From positions 1,550,001 to 1,614,000 of the forward strand of contig NZ_CP021138.1 of NCBI RefSeq assembly GCF_002162035.1: a stretch of DNA of 64,000 nucleotides, in the 5' to 3' direction. Within the stretch, counting starts at the first letter, position 1. Each line of letters begins with the position of its first letter. This DNA comes from Sulfuriferula sp. AH1. GTDB lineage: Bacteria; Pseudomonadota; Gammaproteobacteria; Burkholderiales; Sulfuriferulaceae. Of this stretch, positions 36,533-44,555 are shown one piece after another. Position numbers and translations under genes: made by a program. The notes beneath the pieces are model-generated. The model saw only the letters and a program-made list of their open reading frames with translations, did no database searches and was not told the DNA's origin.

Positions 36533-37938
36533 CGCGGCCTCCCATGCGGATCAAAAGCATCGCGCACGCTATCGGCAAACAGATTTGCCGCCAGTACCAG
36601 CGTAAACATCAGGCCAAACGCCGCCACCAAGGGCCACCATACCACCGGGTCCCGCGCCATCTCCAGCCGCGCCGCATTGATCATATTGCCCCAGCTCTGC
36701 ATCGCCGGATCCACACCCACGCCAAGATAAGACAACACCGCTTCCGCCAGCACCAGTCCGGAAAAATCCATCACCACGCTGATCAGGACCAGATGATAGA
36801 GATTGGGCAGAATATGCCGCACCATCAATCGCCAATCCGATACGCCGAATGCACGCGCGGCCTGCACGTAATCCAATTCCCGCAATTTCAGGGTTTCACC
36901 GCGCAGTAAACGGCACAAGCCAGTCCAGCTGGTTATTCCTAAAATAATGCACAGGAAGAGCAAACGGAAATCAGTGCGTGCCGCCGCGCTATCGAACATG
37001 GCCGGGTGCATCTCTATATACACCTGCATGATCAATACCGCTGCCGCAATCAGCAACACGCCCGGAATCGCATTCAGCGTGGTATATACATACTGAATCA
37101 GGTCATCTATCCAGCCACCGAAATATCCCGCACTGATACCCAACAGCACCGCAAACGGCAGCATGATCAATGTCGTCAGCGTACCGATCAGCAAGCCGGT
37201 ACGGATGCTCTTCAGGCTGCTGTACAACACATCCTGACCTATCTTGTCAGTCCCGAAAACATGATAGGCAGCGGCTAATTCGACCATCACGGCCACAATG
37301 ATGCTTAATACGGTCACGGTCAATAATGCCGTACGCCACGGCAAACGATTGTCCTCCGACAACAATTGCTGCAACAGCTCGTTCAGACTGCAACGACGGC
37401 GGGTCACTAACATCAGAGCGATCAGAGCCGCCAGCAATGCGGATAGCAATAGGCCGATTGCGCTGCCGCGCACCACCCTTTGCACGATATCTGCCCGCTT
37501 GTCCCGCTGCGGATGCAGCAATTGTGCCCCGCCGAATTGCAAACGCGGATAATCGCGCAATACAGTGCCATTGCCCAATGTCACGGTCTCCTTGACATAG
37601 AGCCGGGTTGCCAGCGGGGCCGAATAGGTTTTTTCCTTATGCTCCCGCAGCGGTTGCAACAGCGTGTCCAGAACGCTGACGACCTCGATACCGTATTGCG
37701 CTGATTGCCCTGGTTGAGCCGGCAACAAAGGGCGATAATGCAACGAATCCAGCAAGGCGATCGCAACGAAAACCAGCAGAACCAGACCGGTTGCCATCGC
37801 CATGGGCATTTGCCACAGGCGCTGCCAGGCTTCATGCAATTGCCCCTGCGGATGACGGCGGCTCACTATCAATATAATGGCGGCCACCATCGTGAAAACC
37901 AGCGCATCCGTCCATAACACGACAGGCTGCCAGCTCAT
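36529..37938 (-). CDS. yejE: Peptide ABC transporter permease (YejE-like, long form)
   Basis: Inner membrane permease, 469 residues, longer than the roughly 340 of E. coli YejE. Two membrane helices near residues 10-25 and 45-65 are followed by a 90-residue soluble stretch (PGQSAQYGIEVVSVL to GGAQLLHPQRDKRAD), another helix near 165-180, and then the conserved transport core with the EAA loop ELDYVQAARAFGVSDWRLMV. It overlaps both neighbours by 4 bases, so translation is coupled through the operon. Confidence 0.88.
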   Translation of the reverse strand: MSWQPVVLWTDALVFTMVAAIILIVSRRHPQGQLHEAWQRLWQMPMAMATGLVLLVFVAIALLDSLHYRPLLPAQPGQSAQYGIEVVSVLDTLLQPLREHKEKTYSAPLATRLYVKETVTLGNGTVLRDYPRLQFGGAQLLHPQRDKRADIVQRVVRGSAIGLLLSALLAALIALMLVTRRRCSLNELLQQLLSEDNRLPWRTALLTVTVLSIIVAVMVELAAAYHVFGTDKIGQDVLYSSLKSIRTGLLIGTLTTLIMLPFAVLLGISAGYFGGWIDDLIQYVYTTLNAIPGVLLIAAAVLIMQVYIEMHPAMFDSAAARTDFRLLFLCIILGITSWTGLCRLLRGETLKLRELDYVQAARAFGVSDWRLMVRHILPNLYHLVLISVVMDFSGLVLAEAVLSYLGVGVDPAMQSWGNMINAARLEMARDPVVWWPLVAAFGLMFTLVLAANLFADSVRDAFDPHGRPR

Positions 37939-38912
37939 GACAGCCTCACCCGGGGATCAGCCCAGCTGTAGGCGATATCCGTCAGCCATAACCCCAGGAT
38001 ATAAAGTACCGAGCCGATAAATACCATGGCCCGCACGATAGCGAAATCCTGCGCCTGAATGGCATCGATAATATAAGAGCCCAGACCGGGGATGCCGAAG
38101 AATGACTCGGTCAGCAAACTGCCCATGAACAGCAGCGGCAACACCACCACAGCACCGGTCAGAATCGGGATCATGCCGTTCTGCAAGACGTGGCGGAACA
38201 ATACCCGCCATTCGGAGAGCCCTTTGGCACGCGCGGTACGCACATAATCCTTGCTCATTTCCTCCAGAAAAATGCTGCGGTACCAGCGTGTACCGCTGCC
38301 CATCCCAGCGACAATGGACACCAGCACCGGCAACAGCACGAAACGCCAGCTATCCAGACCGGCAGCAAACCCGGAAACGGGCACCAGATGCCATAATTTG
38401 GCGAATAAGAACTGGCCGGCAATGATGTAAAACAAACCTGATATCGACATCAATACCACTGCCACCACTACGCCGAGGCGGTCCAGATAAGTGGCGCGAA
38501 AAAAAACCATCATCAGGGCGAAACTGATATTCACCAGCAAGCCTAATGCAAACACCGGCACGGCGATCGTCAGGCTAGGTCCTGCGCGCGTTTCGATTTC
38601 ATGAGCGATATCACGACCATCATCCGATGCGCCGAAGTCCAGCACAAACATGCGTATGGATTTATCGAAAAATATGGTGTCAGTCAGCGTCGCCATACCC
38701 TTCGCAGCATGGTTGAGAAACAGCGGCTTATCATAACCATGTTCGACCTTCCAATGTGTAATGGCCTGCGCGGTAACATGCTTGCTGCCCAGGTGCATGC
38801 GCGCCATGTCGTCCGGCGTATTGACCACAAAGAACAACAGGAACGTCAGCACATTTACCCCGAGCAAAATCGGCACGGCGTAGAAAAAGCGGCGAACCAG
38901 ATACGCAATCAT
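37935..38912 (-). CDS. yejB: Peptide ABC transporter permease (YejB-like)
   Basis: Inner membrane permease, 325 residues with about six helices, beginning YLVRRFFYAVPILLGVNVLTFLLFF, the typical start of DppB/OppB-type permeases. The EAA loop is EMSKDYVRTARAKGLSEWRVLF, which contacts the ATPase. Pairs with the YejE-like permease; gene ends overlap by 4 bases on each side. Confidence 0.9.
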   Translation of the reverse strand: MIAYLVRRFFYAVPILLGVNVLTFLLFFVVNTPDDMARMHLGSKHVTAQAITHWKVEHGYDKPLFLNHAAKGMATLTDTIFFDKSIRMFVLDFGASDDGRDIAHEIETRAGPSLTIAVPVFALGLLVNISFALMMVFFRATYLDRLGVVVAVVLMSISGLFYIIAGQFLFAKLWHLVPVSGFAAGLDSWRFVLLPVLVSIVAGMGSGTRWYRSIFLEEMSKDYVRTARAKGLSEWRVLFRHVLQNGMIPILTGAVVVLPLLFMGSLLTESFFGIPGLGSYIIDAIQAQDFAIVRAMVFIGSVLYILGLWLTDIAYSWADPRVRLS

Positions 38913-41056
38913 TTGGCCACGCTCCGCTCACGTTTGCGCCATGCCCGGACTGCCGGCAGCAGCAAAACCATGACCAAACCCAGCACAGCCAGCAACGGCC
39001 ATAGCACCGGGCGATTCCATCTGTCGCGCAGCTGCTGCCGCAGTGCGGGATCAATCTTGCGGTATTTCAATGTATTGTTTGCAATGACGTTAGGCTTGGC
39101 AGGCGCAACCCAGGCTTGGCGCAAACTGAATGCCTTGGGGAAAAATCCGAATATCCATGGCGAATCGTCGCGCACAATTATCACCATCTGCTTGATAATC
39201 GCCAGCCGTTCAGGAGTATTATCCAGATATTTCATCTGATCAAACAAGGCATCGAACTGGGGATTTTGATAATTTGCCGCATTCTCGCCATTCTGGCCGA
39301 CCTTCCTGTTCGGCCCATACAATAGAAACAGGAAATTTTCCGGGTCGGGGTAGTCGGCATTCCAGCCCCATTCGAATATTTGCGCATTGCCGCGCCGCAT
39401 CTTGTCCTGAAAGCGATTGTAATCGGTACTGCGAACCACCAGCTGTATATTGAGCTTGGCAAATTGTTTCACCATCCAGTCCAAGCGCGATTTGGCATCG
39501 GGCCCGGTCGCCGCAGTATCGAAGTACAAAACCAGCGGCGCTCCTGTTCTCGCGTCGCGCCCATCCGGATAGCCGGCTTCGGCCAACAGTTGCTGTGCAT
39601 CGCTGATCGGGCGACGCTCGACACGACCATTCACCAGATGATAGACCACAGGATTAAAACCAGCCGCACTGCCGTCATAACCGAATATGCCTGGCGGAAT
39701 CGGTCCTTGTGCCGGAATGCCGCGCCCATTGGCGAAAATCGAAATGAATTCCTCGTAATCAACGGCAATGGAAATGGCCTGACGCAGTTTACGTGCACGC
39801 TCCGATAAACCGCCAACCACACTGTCCTGCATATTGAATCCCATGTAGCGGTTGGATGCGGTTACCGCAGTCACCAATGCCATCCCCTGTTGACGCATCG
39901 CATCGGTCAGTTGCGGCTCTCCTTGCGCATTAATCTGCACCGCCTGATCAAAGCTGTCCGAACTGATCCCTGACAAATCATAATAGCCTTGCAGAAACTT
40001 GTTCCAGTAGGGAATGCTTTCCTTCTCCAGACTGAACACCATCTTGTCGATGAATGGCAACGGCTTGCCGGCATCTTGCAGTAACCCGGCCGCAGCATCT
40101 CCCGGCTCACCGGTTGATGGGTAGGTTTCACCATGAAATCGTGGATTGCGCGTAAGGATCATTTGCCGGTTAGGATTATTGACGGCGAGTTGGTAAGGCC
40201 CGGTACCGACGGGGTGCCAGTCCAGCGTGAAATTCCGTTCAGCCATACCCGGCTGATGATAAAAACGGTCAACTTCCGGCGGGATCGGCGCAAAAAAAGG
40301 CATTGCCAGCCAATACAGGAATTGCGGATATTTGCCGTTAAGCTTGATGCGATAGGTATAACGATCGACAACCTCGGCACCGGCAAGCGGATAGCGCGTC
40401 AGATCGAGATACGCGTTATCCGGCAATAATCTGGCCTGTACAGCCAGCATATCGGAATAATCCTTCAGCCCGACAATATAATCCGCCATTAAACCAAGAA
40501 TCGGCGAATTTACCTGCGGAGAAGCCAGACGTTTAATTTGATAGACATAATCCGATGCGGTAAGCTCTCGCGTGCCAAGTTGCTTGAAATCCTGCCAGTC
40601 ACGGATATGTGCCAGATCATCGGCACTTAAGTGTGCATAGCGCAATTGTTCGTGCATGTCGCGGGCAAAAGCAGGATGCGGCTGATAATAGATGCCGGGT
40701 CGGATATGCAACTCATACATGCTTTGAGCGATGCTGCCGGGTGCTGCGTCATGTGGCAGCACATGTCCTGCGGCATCCAGATAAGTCACGTCGGGCATGG
40801 CTGTCAGGGTTTGCGGAATCAGGATATAAGGGCGTTTCAGATAGTGATACTGCAGCGGAGGTTCATAAATCTGCGAGATGATTTCGGTTTCATTGCTGCT
40901 GTACGATTGTGCCGGATCAAGGTGCTTGGGGCGCTCCTCAAACGAGGAATACATTATGTTTGCACCGCGTTCGCGTGCAGGATAAGGGTCGTTCCAGACA
41001 TGCTGATCACAGCCACTCAACAACACCAATATGACAAATAGCCAGATCCGATTCAT
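38909..41056 (-). CDS. yejA: Peptide ABC transporter substrate-binding lipoprotein with C-terminal membrane helix (YejA-like)
   Basis: First gene of the importer operon, 715 residues. The lipobox LLSGC gives Cys16, followed by Asp at +2, a signal for retention in the inner membrane in enterobacteria. The body is an SBP family 5 protein: YEPPLQYHYL, AEVVDRYTYRIKLNG, WHPVGTGPYQL and the long C-terminal lobe. Unusually, residues near 685-705 (LWPLLAVLGLVMVLLLPAV) form a membrane helix followed by a basic tail, so the protein would be anchored at both ends. Overlaps yejB by 4 bases. The substrate is inferred from family only. Confidence 0.87.
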   Translation of the reverse strand: MNRIWLFVILVLLSGCDQHVWNDPYPARERGANIMYSSFEERPKHLDPAQSYSSNETEIISQIYEPPLQYHYLKRPYILIPQTLTAMPDVTYLDAAGHVLPHDAAPGSIAQSMYELHIRPGIYYQPHPAFARDMHEQLRYAHLSADDLAHIRDWQDFKQLGTRELTASDYVYQIKRLASPQVNSPILGLMADYIVGLKDYSDMLAVQARLLPDNAYLDLTRYPLAGAEVVDRYTYRIKLNGKYPQFLYWLAMPFFAPIPPEVDRFYHQPGMAERNFTLDWHPVGTGPYQLAVNNPNRQMILTRNPRFHGETYPSTGEPGDAAAGLLQDAGKPLPFIDKMVFSLEKESIPYWNKFLQGYYDLSGISSDSFDQAVQINAQGEPQLTDAMRQQGMALVTAVTASNRYMGFNMQDSVVGGLSERARKLRQAISIAVDYEEFISIFANGRGIPAQGPIPPGIFGYDGSAAGFNPVVYHLVNGRVERRPISDAQQLLAEAGYPDGRDARTGAPLVLYFDTAATGPDAKSRLDWMVKQFAKLNIQLVVRSTDYNRFQDKMRRGNAQIFEWGWNADYPDPENFLFLLYGPNRKVGQNGENAANYQNPQFDALFDQMKYLDNTPERLAIIKQMVIIVRDDSPWIFGFFPKAFSLRQAWVAPAKPNVIANNTLKYRKIDPALRQQLRDRWNRPVLWPLLAVLGLVMVLLLPAVRAWRKRERSVAK

Positions 41057-41066
41057 ACATGCGAGT

Positions 41067-41096
41067 TTAACCTAGTCATCCGACTATGGGTATAAT
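41067..41096 (+). promoter_or_regulatory. Probable sigma-70 promoter of fabI
   Basis: A perfect TATAAT at 41091-41096, 38 bases before the fabI ATG. The best -35, TTAACC at 41067-41072, is weak and 18 bases away, so strength rests on the -10 box. A ribosome site AAGGA lies before the ATG. Confidence 0.55.
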
Positions 41097-41133
41097 AGCT
41101 CTAGCTTTTTACTGCAATGGACAAGGATAAAAC

Positions 41134-41919
41134 ATGGGATTCCTCAAAGACAAACGCATACTCATTACCGGCCTGATTAGCGATCGCTCCATCGCCTATG
41201 GCATCGCGCAGGCTTGCTATCGTGAAGGCGCCACTCTGGCTTTCACTTATCAGGGTGAAAAAATCAAGGACCGTGTTGAGGCATTGGCCAAAGAATTCGA
41301 TAGCAGCATTGTGCTGCCTTGCGATGTCGCCAGCGACGATGAAATTAACCAGCTGTTCGCCGATCTGGGTACCCGATGGGACAGCCTGGATGGCATCGTT
41401 CACGCCATTGCTTTTGTGCCTAAAGTCGCTTTGACCGGCGATTACCTGGATGCCGTCACCCGCGAATATTTCCAGATCGCGCACGACATCAGCTCTTACA
41501 GCTTCGCCGCGCTTGCCAAAGCCGGATTACCGATGATGCAAGGACGCAATGCCGCCATGCTTACGCTCTCCTATCTGGGATCCATTCGCTCGGTGCCAAG
41601 CTATAACGTCATGGGCTTGGCCAAGGCCAGTCTGGAATCCAACGTATACTACATGGCGCAGAGTCTGGGTCCGAAAGGCATTCGCGTCAACGCGGTTTCC
41701 GCCGGCCCTATCAAAACCCTGGCTGCAAGCGGCATCGGCGGATTCAACAAGATATTGAACCATGTTGAGAAAAATTCGCCGTTGCGCCGCAACGTAACCA
41801 TACAGGAAGTTGGCAATACCTCGGCTTTCCTGCTCTCCGATCTGGCAAGCGGCATCACCGGTGAAATCACCTATGTTGATGCCGGATTTAATACCACTGT
41901 CGGCGCCAGTTTCGACTAA
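41134..41919 (+). CDS. fabI: NADH-dependent enoyl-ACP reductase FabI
   Basis: Last reduction step of the fatty acid cycle and target of triclosan-type inhibitors. 261 residues: [15 protein letters not shown] at the cofactor site, IAFVPK, the [12 protein letters not shown] catalytic Tyr and Lys spaced Y-x6-[14 protein letters not shown] and the C-terminal DAGFNTTVG. It stands apart from the main fab cluster and is monocistronic between yejA (divergent) and ppiD (convergent). Confidence 0.97.
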   Translation: MGFLKDKRILITGLISDRSIAYGIAQACYREGATLAFTYQGEKIKDRVEALAKEFDSSIVLPCDVASDDEINQLFADLGTRWDSLDGIVHAIAFVPKVALTGDYLDAVTREYFQIAHDISSYSFAALAKAGLPMMQGRNAAMLTLSYLGSIRSVPSYNVMGLAKASLESNVYYMAQSLGPKGIRVNAVSAGPIKTLAASGIGGFNKILNHVEKNSPLRRNVTIQEVGNTSAFLLSDLASGITGEITYVDAGFNTTVGASFD

Positions 41920-41943
41920 TTTTGTTCACAGCAATAGCGGCGT

Positions 41944-41973
41944 AAAAAACCCAAACCCAGGTTTGGGTTTTTT
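41944..41973. terminator. Bidirectional terminator between fabI and ppiD
   Basis: A perfect 14-base-pair stem, 41944-41957 with 41960-41973, with A6 on one side and T6 on the other. It can end both the fabI transcript and the convergent ppiD transcript. Confidence 0.92.
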
Positions 41974-42009
41974 ATTGGCCAACTCCGATCCCGAATCAAT
42001 GACCGCCTG

Positions 42010-43920
42010 TTATTGCGGCGATTTCTCCAACGCCGATGTCTTGATATTAATCTTGGCTGCCCGGCTCAGCCCTGTCAAATAATCACTAAAAGCCTGCTGC
42101 GCAACAATGTTGGCTAACTGCACCTGCATGGCTTTGAGTTTCAATGCATCCGGCACAGGCGCGGGCACAACGCGCGTTATCCGCACCAGTTGATAACCGC
42201 CATCCGCGTCTTCAGTACCCACATAGCCAGGCATCGCTTTTTCATCCGCAGCAAATATGCCTTCAATCAGTTTTACTGATACGGCCTCCGCATGATTACG
42301 GCTCACTAACTGAAATGCACCCCAATGCACATCCGCCGGTTCTTTGCCTGCTCGCAACTGTGCCAATATCGCCTCACCCTGCTTTTGCACCAAGCCACGT
42401 ACTTGCTGCTTTATTAACAGTTGTTCAATTGCACCGCTGACAGCAACCAGCGGCTGTACGCTAGCCGGCTGATATTCGGCAAGACGAGCCGATACCAGCA
42501 CATTAGGTGCAACTTCTATCGCATCGCTGTTACGCTTATTTTTAAGCACATCATCCGAGAACATGGCCTGCAACATCTTCGGTGAATTAAGCACACCTGC
42601 GCCCGCACCGCCCTTACGGGATATCCAGCCGGAAGTAGCCAATTTTATGCCCAATGCATCTGCCGTTGACTTTAATTCGGTAGACTGTTCATATACCCGA
42701 TTGCTAAAACGTTCAGCTGCGTCCGCAAAGCGTTTACCCGCCTGCTCTTTTTGCAGCTCGGTTTTAATGCTTGCCTTTACAGCGTCAAAACTTCGGGCTT
42801 GCGCCGGTTTGATGCCAGTCAGTTGAATGATATGGTAGCCAAAATCTGTCGCGATCGGCCCTCTGATTTCGCCTTCTTTCATACCGAATACTGCATCGGC
42901 AAAGGGTTTGACCATTGCATTGCGCGGGAACCAGCCCAAATCCCCGCCTTGTGCAGCCGAACCGGGGTCATTGGAATCCTGCTTGGCCAGCTCTGCAAAA
43001 CTCGATGGCGATGCGCTCACCTGCTTGAATAACTGCTCGGCTTTAGCTTTCGCCTCGGCACGCTTTTTTGCATCATCCGTCGGAGAAACTGCGATCAGAA
43101 TATGGCGCGCCTGACGCTGCTCGGGTTCACTGTATTTAGCTATGTTCTGATCGTAATCCTGCTTAAGGGTGACATCATCGACAGGAATATGTTGCGCTAT
43201 CTCATCCAAAGATAATACCGCGTATTGGAATTTCGCTTGGGCAGGGACAGTATATTCTGACTGATGTGCATCGTAATACGCCTTGATCTGATCCGAGGTA
43301 ACTTTTACCTGCTTCACGAATTCTGCCGGATTAATTTTGTACAGGTTGATCTCACGCTGCTGCTCAAAGGCGGCGGTGAACAGCTTTGCCACACTCGCAG
43401 GCATGACCGCCGATTGGGAAAACGCTGCCCGCATGTCGTTCATCAGCAACTCCTGACGAACGCGGCGTTCAAATTCAGGGATAGTCATACCTTGCTGACG
43501 TAATAGCTGCTCATAGCGGGTATTGGAGAATTGACCATTTTCCTGGAACGCCGGAATCTCACCAATAAATTTGGCCAGTTGCGCATCGCTGACCAGCATG
43601 CCCGCTTGGCGGGCTGATCCAATCAACAGTTGCTGCTTGATCAGGCCATCCAGTATGGCGTGGCGAATCTTGGGGGCATCCAGCACTGACGGGTCAAAGC
43701 TGGGGCCCATGGACGCCGCCAGTTCGGCTTGCTGATCCTTGAGCGCACGATCGAATGACTGACGGCTGATTTTGTCGCCGTTCACTGTCGCGACGATGTT
43801 GTCACCACCGCGATTATTAAAATATGAATCAATTCCAAATAACGCAAAAGGAATGGTAATTAACGCTAATATAATTTTAGCCAACCAACCATGGGTACGT
43901 TCACGAATCGAATCTAGCAT
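42010..43920 (-). CDS. ppiD: Peptidyl-prolyl cis-trans isomerase PpiD
   Basis: Periplasmic folding factor tethered to the inner membrane near the Sec translocon. 636 residues: one N-terminal membrane helix ([20 protein letters not shown]), a SurA-N-like helical region ([15 protein letters not shown]), and a parvulin domain near residues 265-360 with [29 protein letters not shown] and [10 protein letters not shown], then a helical C-terminus. Follows hupB and two tRNA genes in the conserved lon-hupB-ppiD order. A short palindrome lies just before the start. Confidence 0.93.
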   Translation of the reverse strand: MLDSIRERTHGWLAKIILALITIPFALFGIDSYFNNRGGDNIVATVNGDKISRQSFDRALKDQQAELAASMGPSFDPSVLDAPKIRHAILDGLIKQQLLIGSARQAGMLVSDAQLAKFIGEIPAFQENGQFSNTRYEQLLRQQGMTIPEFERRVRQELLMNDMRAAFSQSAVMPASVAKLFTAAFEQQREINLYKINPAEFVKQVKVTSDQIKAYYDAHQSEYTVPAQAKFQYAVLSLDEIAQHIPVDDVTLKQDYDQNIAKYSEPEQRQARHILIAVSPTDDAKKRAEAKAKAEQLFKQVSASPSSFAELAKQDSNDPGSAAQGGDLGWFPRNAMVKPFADAVFGMKEGEIRGPIATDFGYHIIQLTGIKPAQARSFDAVKASIKTELQKEQAGKRFADAAERFSNRVYEQSTELKSTADALGIKLATSGWISRKGGAGAGVLNSPKMLQAMFSDDVLKNKRNSDAIEVAPNVLVSARLAEYQPASVQPLVAVSGAIEQLLIKQQVRGLVQKQGEAILAQLRAGKEPADVHWGAFQLVSRNHAEAVSVKLIEGIFAADEKAMPGYVGTEDADGGYQLVRITRVVPAPVPDALKLKAMQVQLANIVAQQAFSDYLTGLSRAAKINIKTSALEKSPQ

Positions 43921-43930
43921 TGGTATTCAC

Positions 43931-43945
43931 CGTATAAAATATACG
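43931..43945. repeat. Short palindrome upstream of ppiD
   Basis: CGTATA-AAA-TATACG, 11 bases before the ppiD start and directly after the tRNA terminator on the minus strand. It could be an operator or part of an AT-rich -10 region; no known binding site matches. Confidence 0.4.
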
Positions 43946-43974
43946 AAAAAAAAGGCGAACCTAAGTTCGCCTTT
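43946..43974 (-). terminator. Intrinsic terminator after the tRNA-Val/tRNA-Asp pair
   Basis: A perfect 10-base-pair stem, 43951-43960 with 43965-43974, with loop CTAA; read on the minus strand it runs into eight T. It lies 6 bases after tRNA-Asp and ends the hupB-tRNA transcript ahead of ppiD. Confidence 0.92.
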
Positions 43975-43979
43975 CATGT

Positions 43980-44056
43980 TGGCGGAGTGGACGGGACTCG
44001 AACCCGCGACCCCCGGCGTGACAGGCCGGTATTCTAACCAACTGAACTACCACTCC
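43980..44056 (-). tRNA. tRNA-Asp (GTC)
   Basis: 77-base tRNA with acceptor GGAGTGG pairing with CCACTCC, anticodon loop CTGTCAC with GTC, T loop GTTCGAGTC and an encoded 3' CCA. Very close to E. coli tRNA-Asp. Read after tRNA-Val with 17 bases between. Confidence 0.98.
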
Positions 44057-44073
44057 AAAAACAATATGAAACT

Positions 44074-44149
44074 TGGTGGGTGCTGAGGGGTTCGAACCCC
44101 CGACAATCGCCTTGTAAGGGCGGTGCTCTACCAACTGAGCTAAGCACCC
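44074..44149 (-). tRNA. tRNA-Val (TAC)
   Basis: 76-base tRNA with acceptor GGGTGCT pairing with AGCACCC, anticodon loop CTTACAA with TAC, T loop GTTCGAACC and an encoded 3' CCA. It begins 11 bases after the hupB stop codon, so it is likely processed from a hupB transcript. Confidence 0.98.
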
Positions 44150-44160
44150 AGGAAAGTCGA

Positions 44161-44433
44161 CTAGTTTACAGCATCTTTAAGGGTTTTACCAGCGCGAAAT
44201 TTAGGAACTTTCGCTGCTTTGATCTTGATGGCTTTACCAGTTTGAGGATTACGGCCGTCGCGCGCAGCACGATCGCCAACGTAGAAAGAACCAAAACCAA
44301 CCAAAGTAACCATTTCACCATTTTTCAATGATGCTGTAACAGCCGCAACAGTTGCATCCAATGCACGGCCAGCAGCAGCCTTGGAAATATCAGCCGATTC
44401 AGCGATAGCATCAATCAATTCAGATTTATTCAC
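44161..44433 (-). CDS. hupB: HU family DNA-binding protein
   Basis: 90-residue histone-like protein that bends DNA and compacts the nucleoid. [27 protein letters not shown]-type helices, the HU signature [21 protein letters not shown] and a C-terminal helix are visible. The [11 protein letters not shown] stretch is the DNA-binding arm with the intercalating Pro. Next to lon, as in E. coli hupB. The two tRNA genes follow at once, and a good sigma-70 promoter lies before it. Confidence 0.98.
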   Translation of the reverse strand: MNKSELIDAIAESADISKAAAGRALDATVAAVTASLKNGEMVTLVGFGSFYVGDRAARDGRNPQTGKAIKIKAAKVPKFRAGKTLKDAVN

Positions 44434-44480
44434 GTGTATCCCCTTCTGTTAAGTTTTGACAGGAAAATCCTGCAATCCGC

Positions 44481-44510
44481 TTTATAACAAGCCGCAAAAC
44501 CTTATGTCAA
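44481..44510 (-). promoter_or_regulatory. Sigma-70 promoter of hupB
   Basis: TTGACA (44505-44510) and TATAAA (44481-44486) on the minus strand, spacer 18 bases, 48 bases before the hupB start. Separates hupB transcription from lon. Confidence 0.75.
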
Positions 44511-44519
44511 GCGGCTTGT
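44487..44519. repeat. Inverted repeat within the hupB promoter
   Basis: ACAAGCCGC at 44487-44495 and GCGGCTTGT at 44511-44519, a perfect 9-base inverted repeat. One arm fills the spacer next to the -10 box and the other abuts the -35 box. It could be an operator, or a weak lon terminator stem, though no T run follows it. Confidence 0.6.
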
Positions 44520-44555
44520 AGCGATTTTACCGATAAATTTACTATTTAGTCAAAA

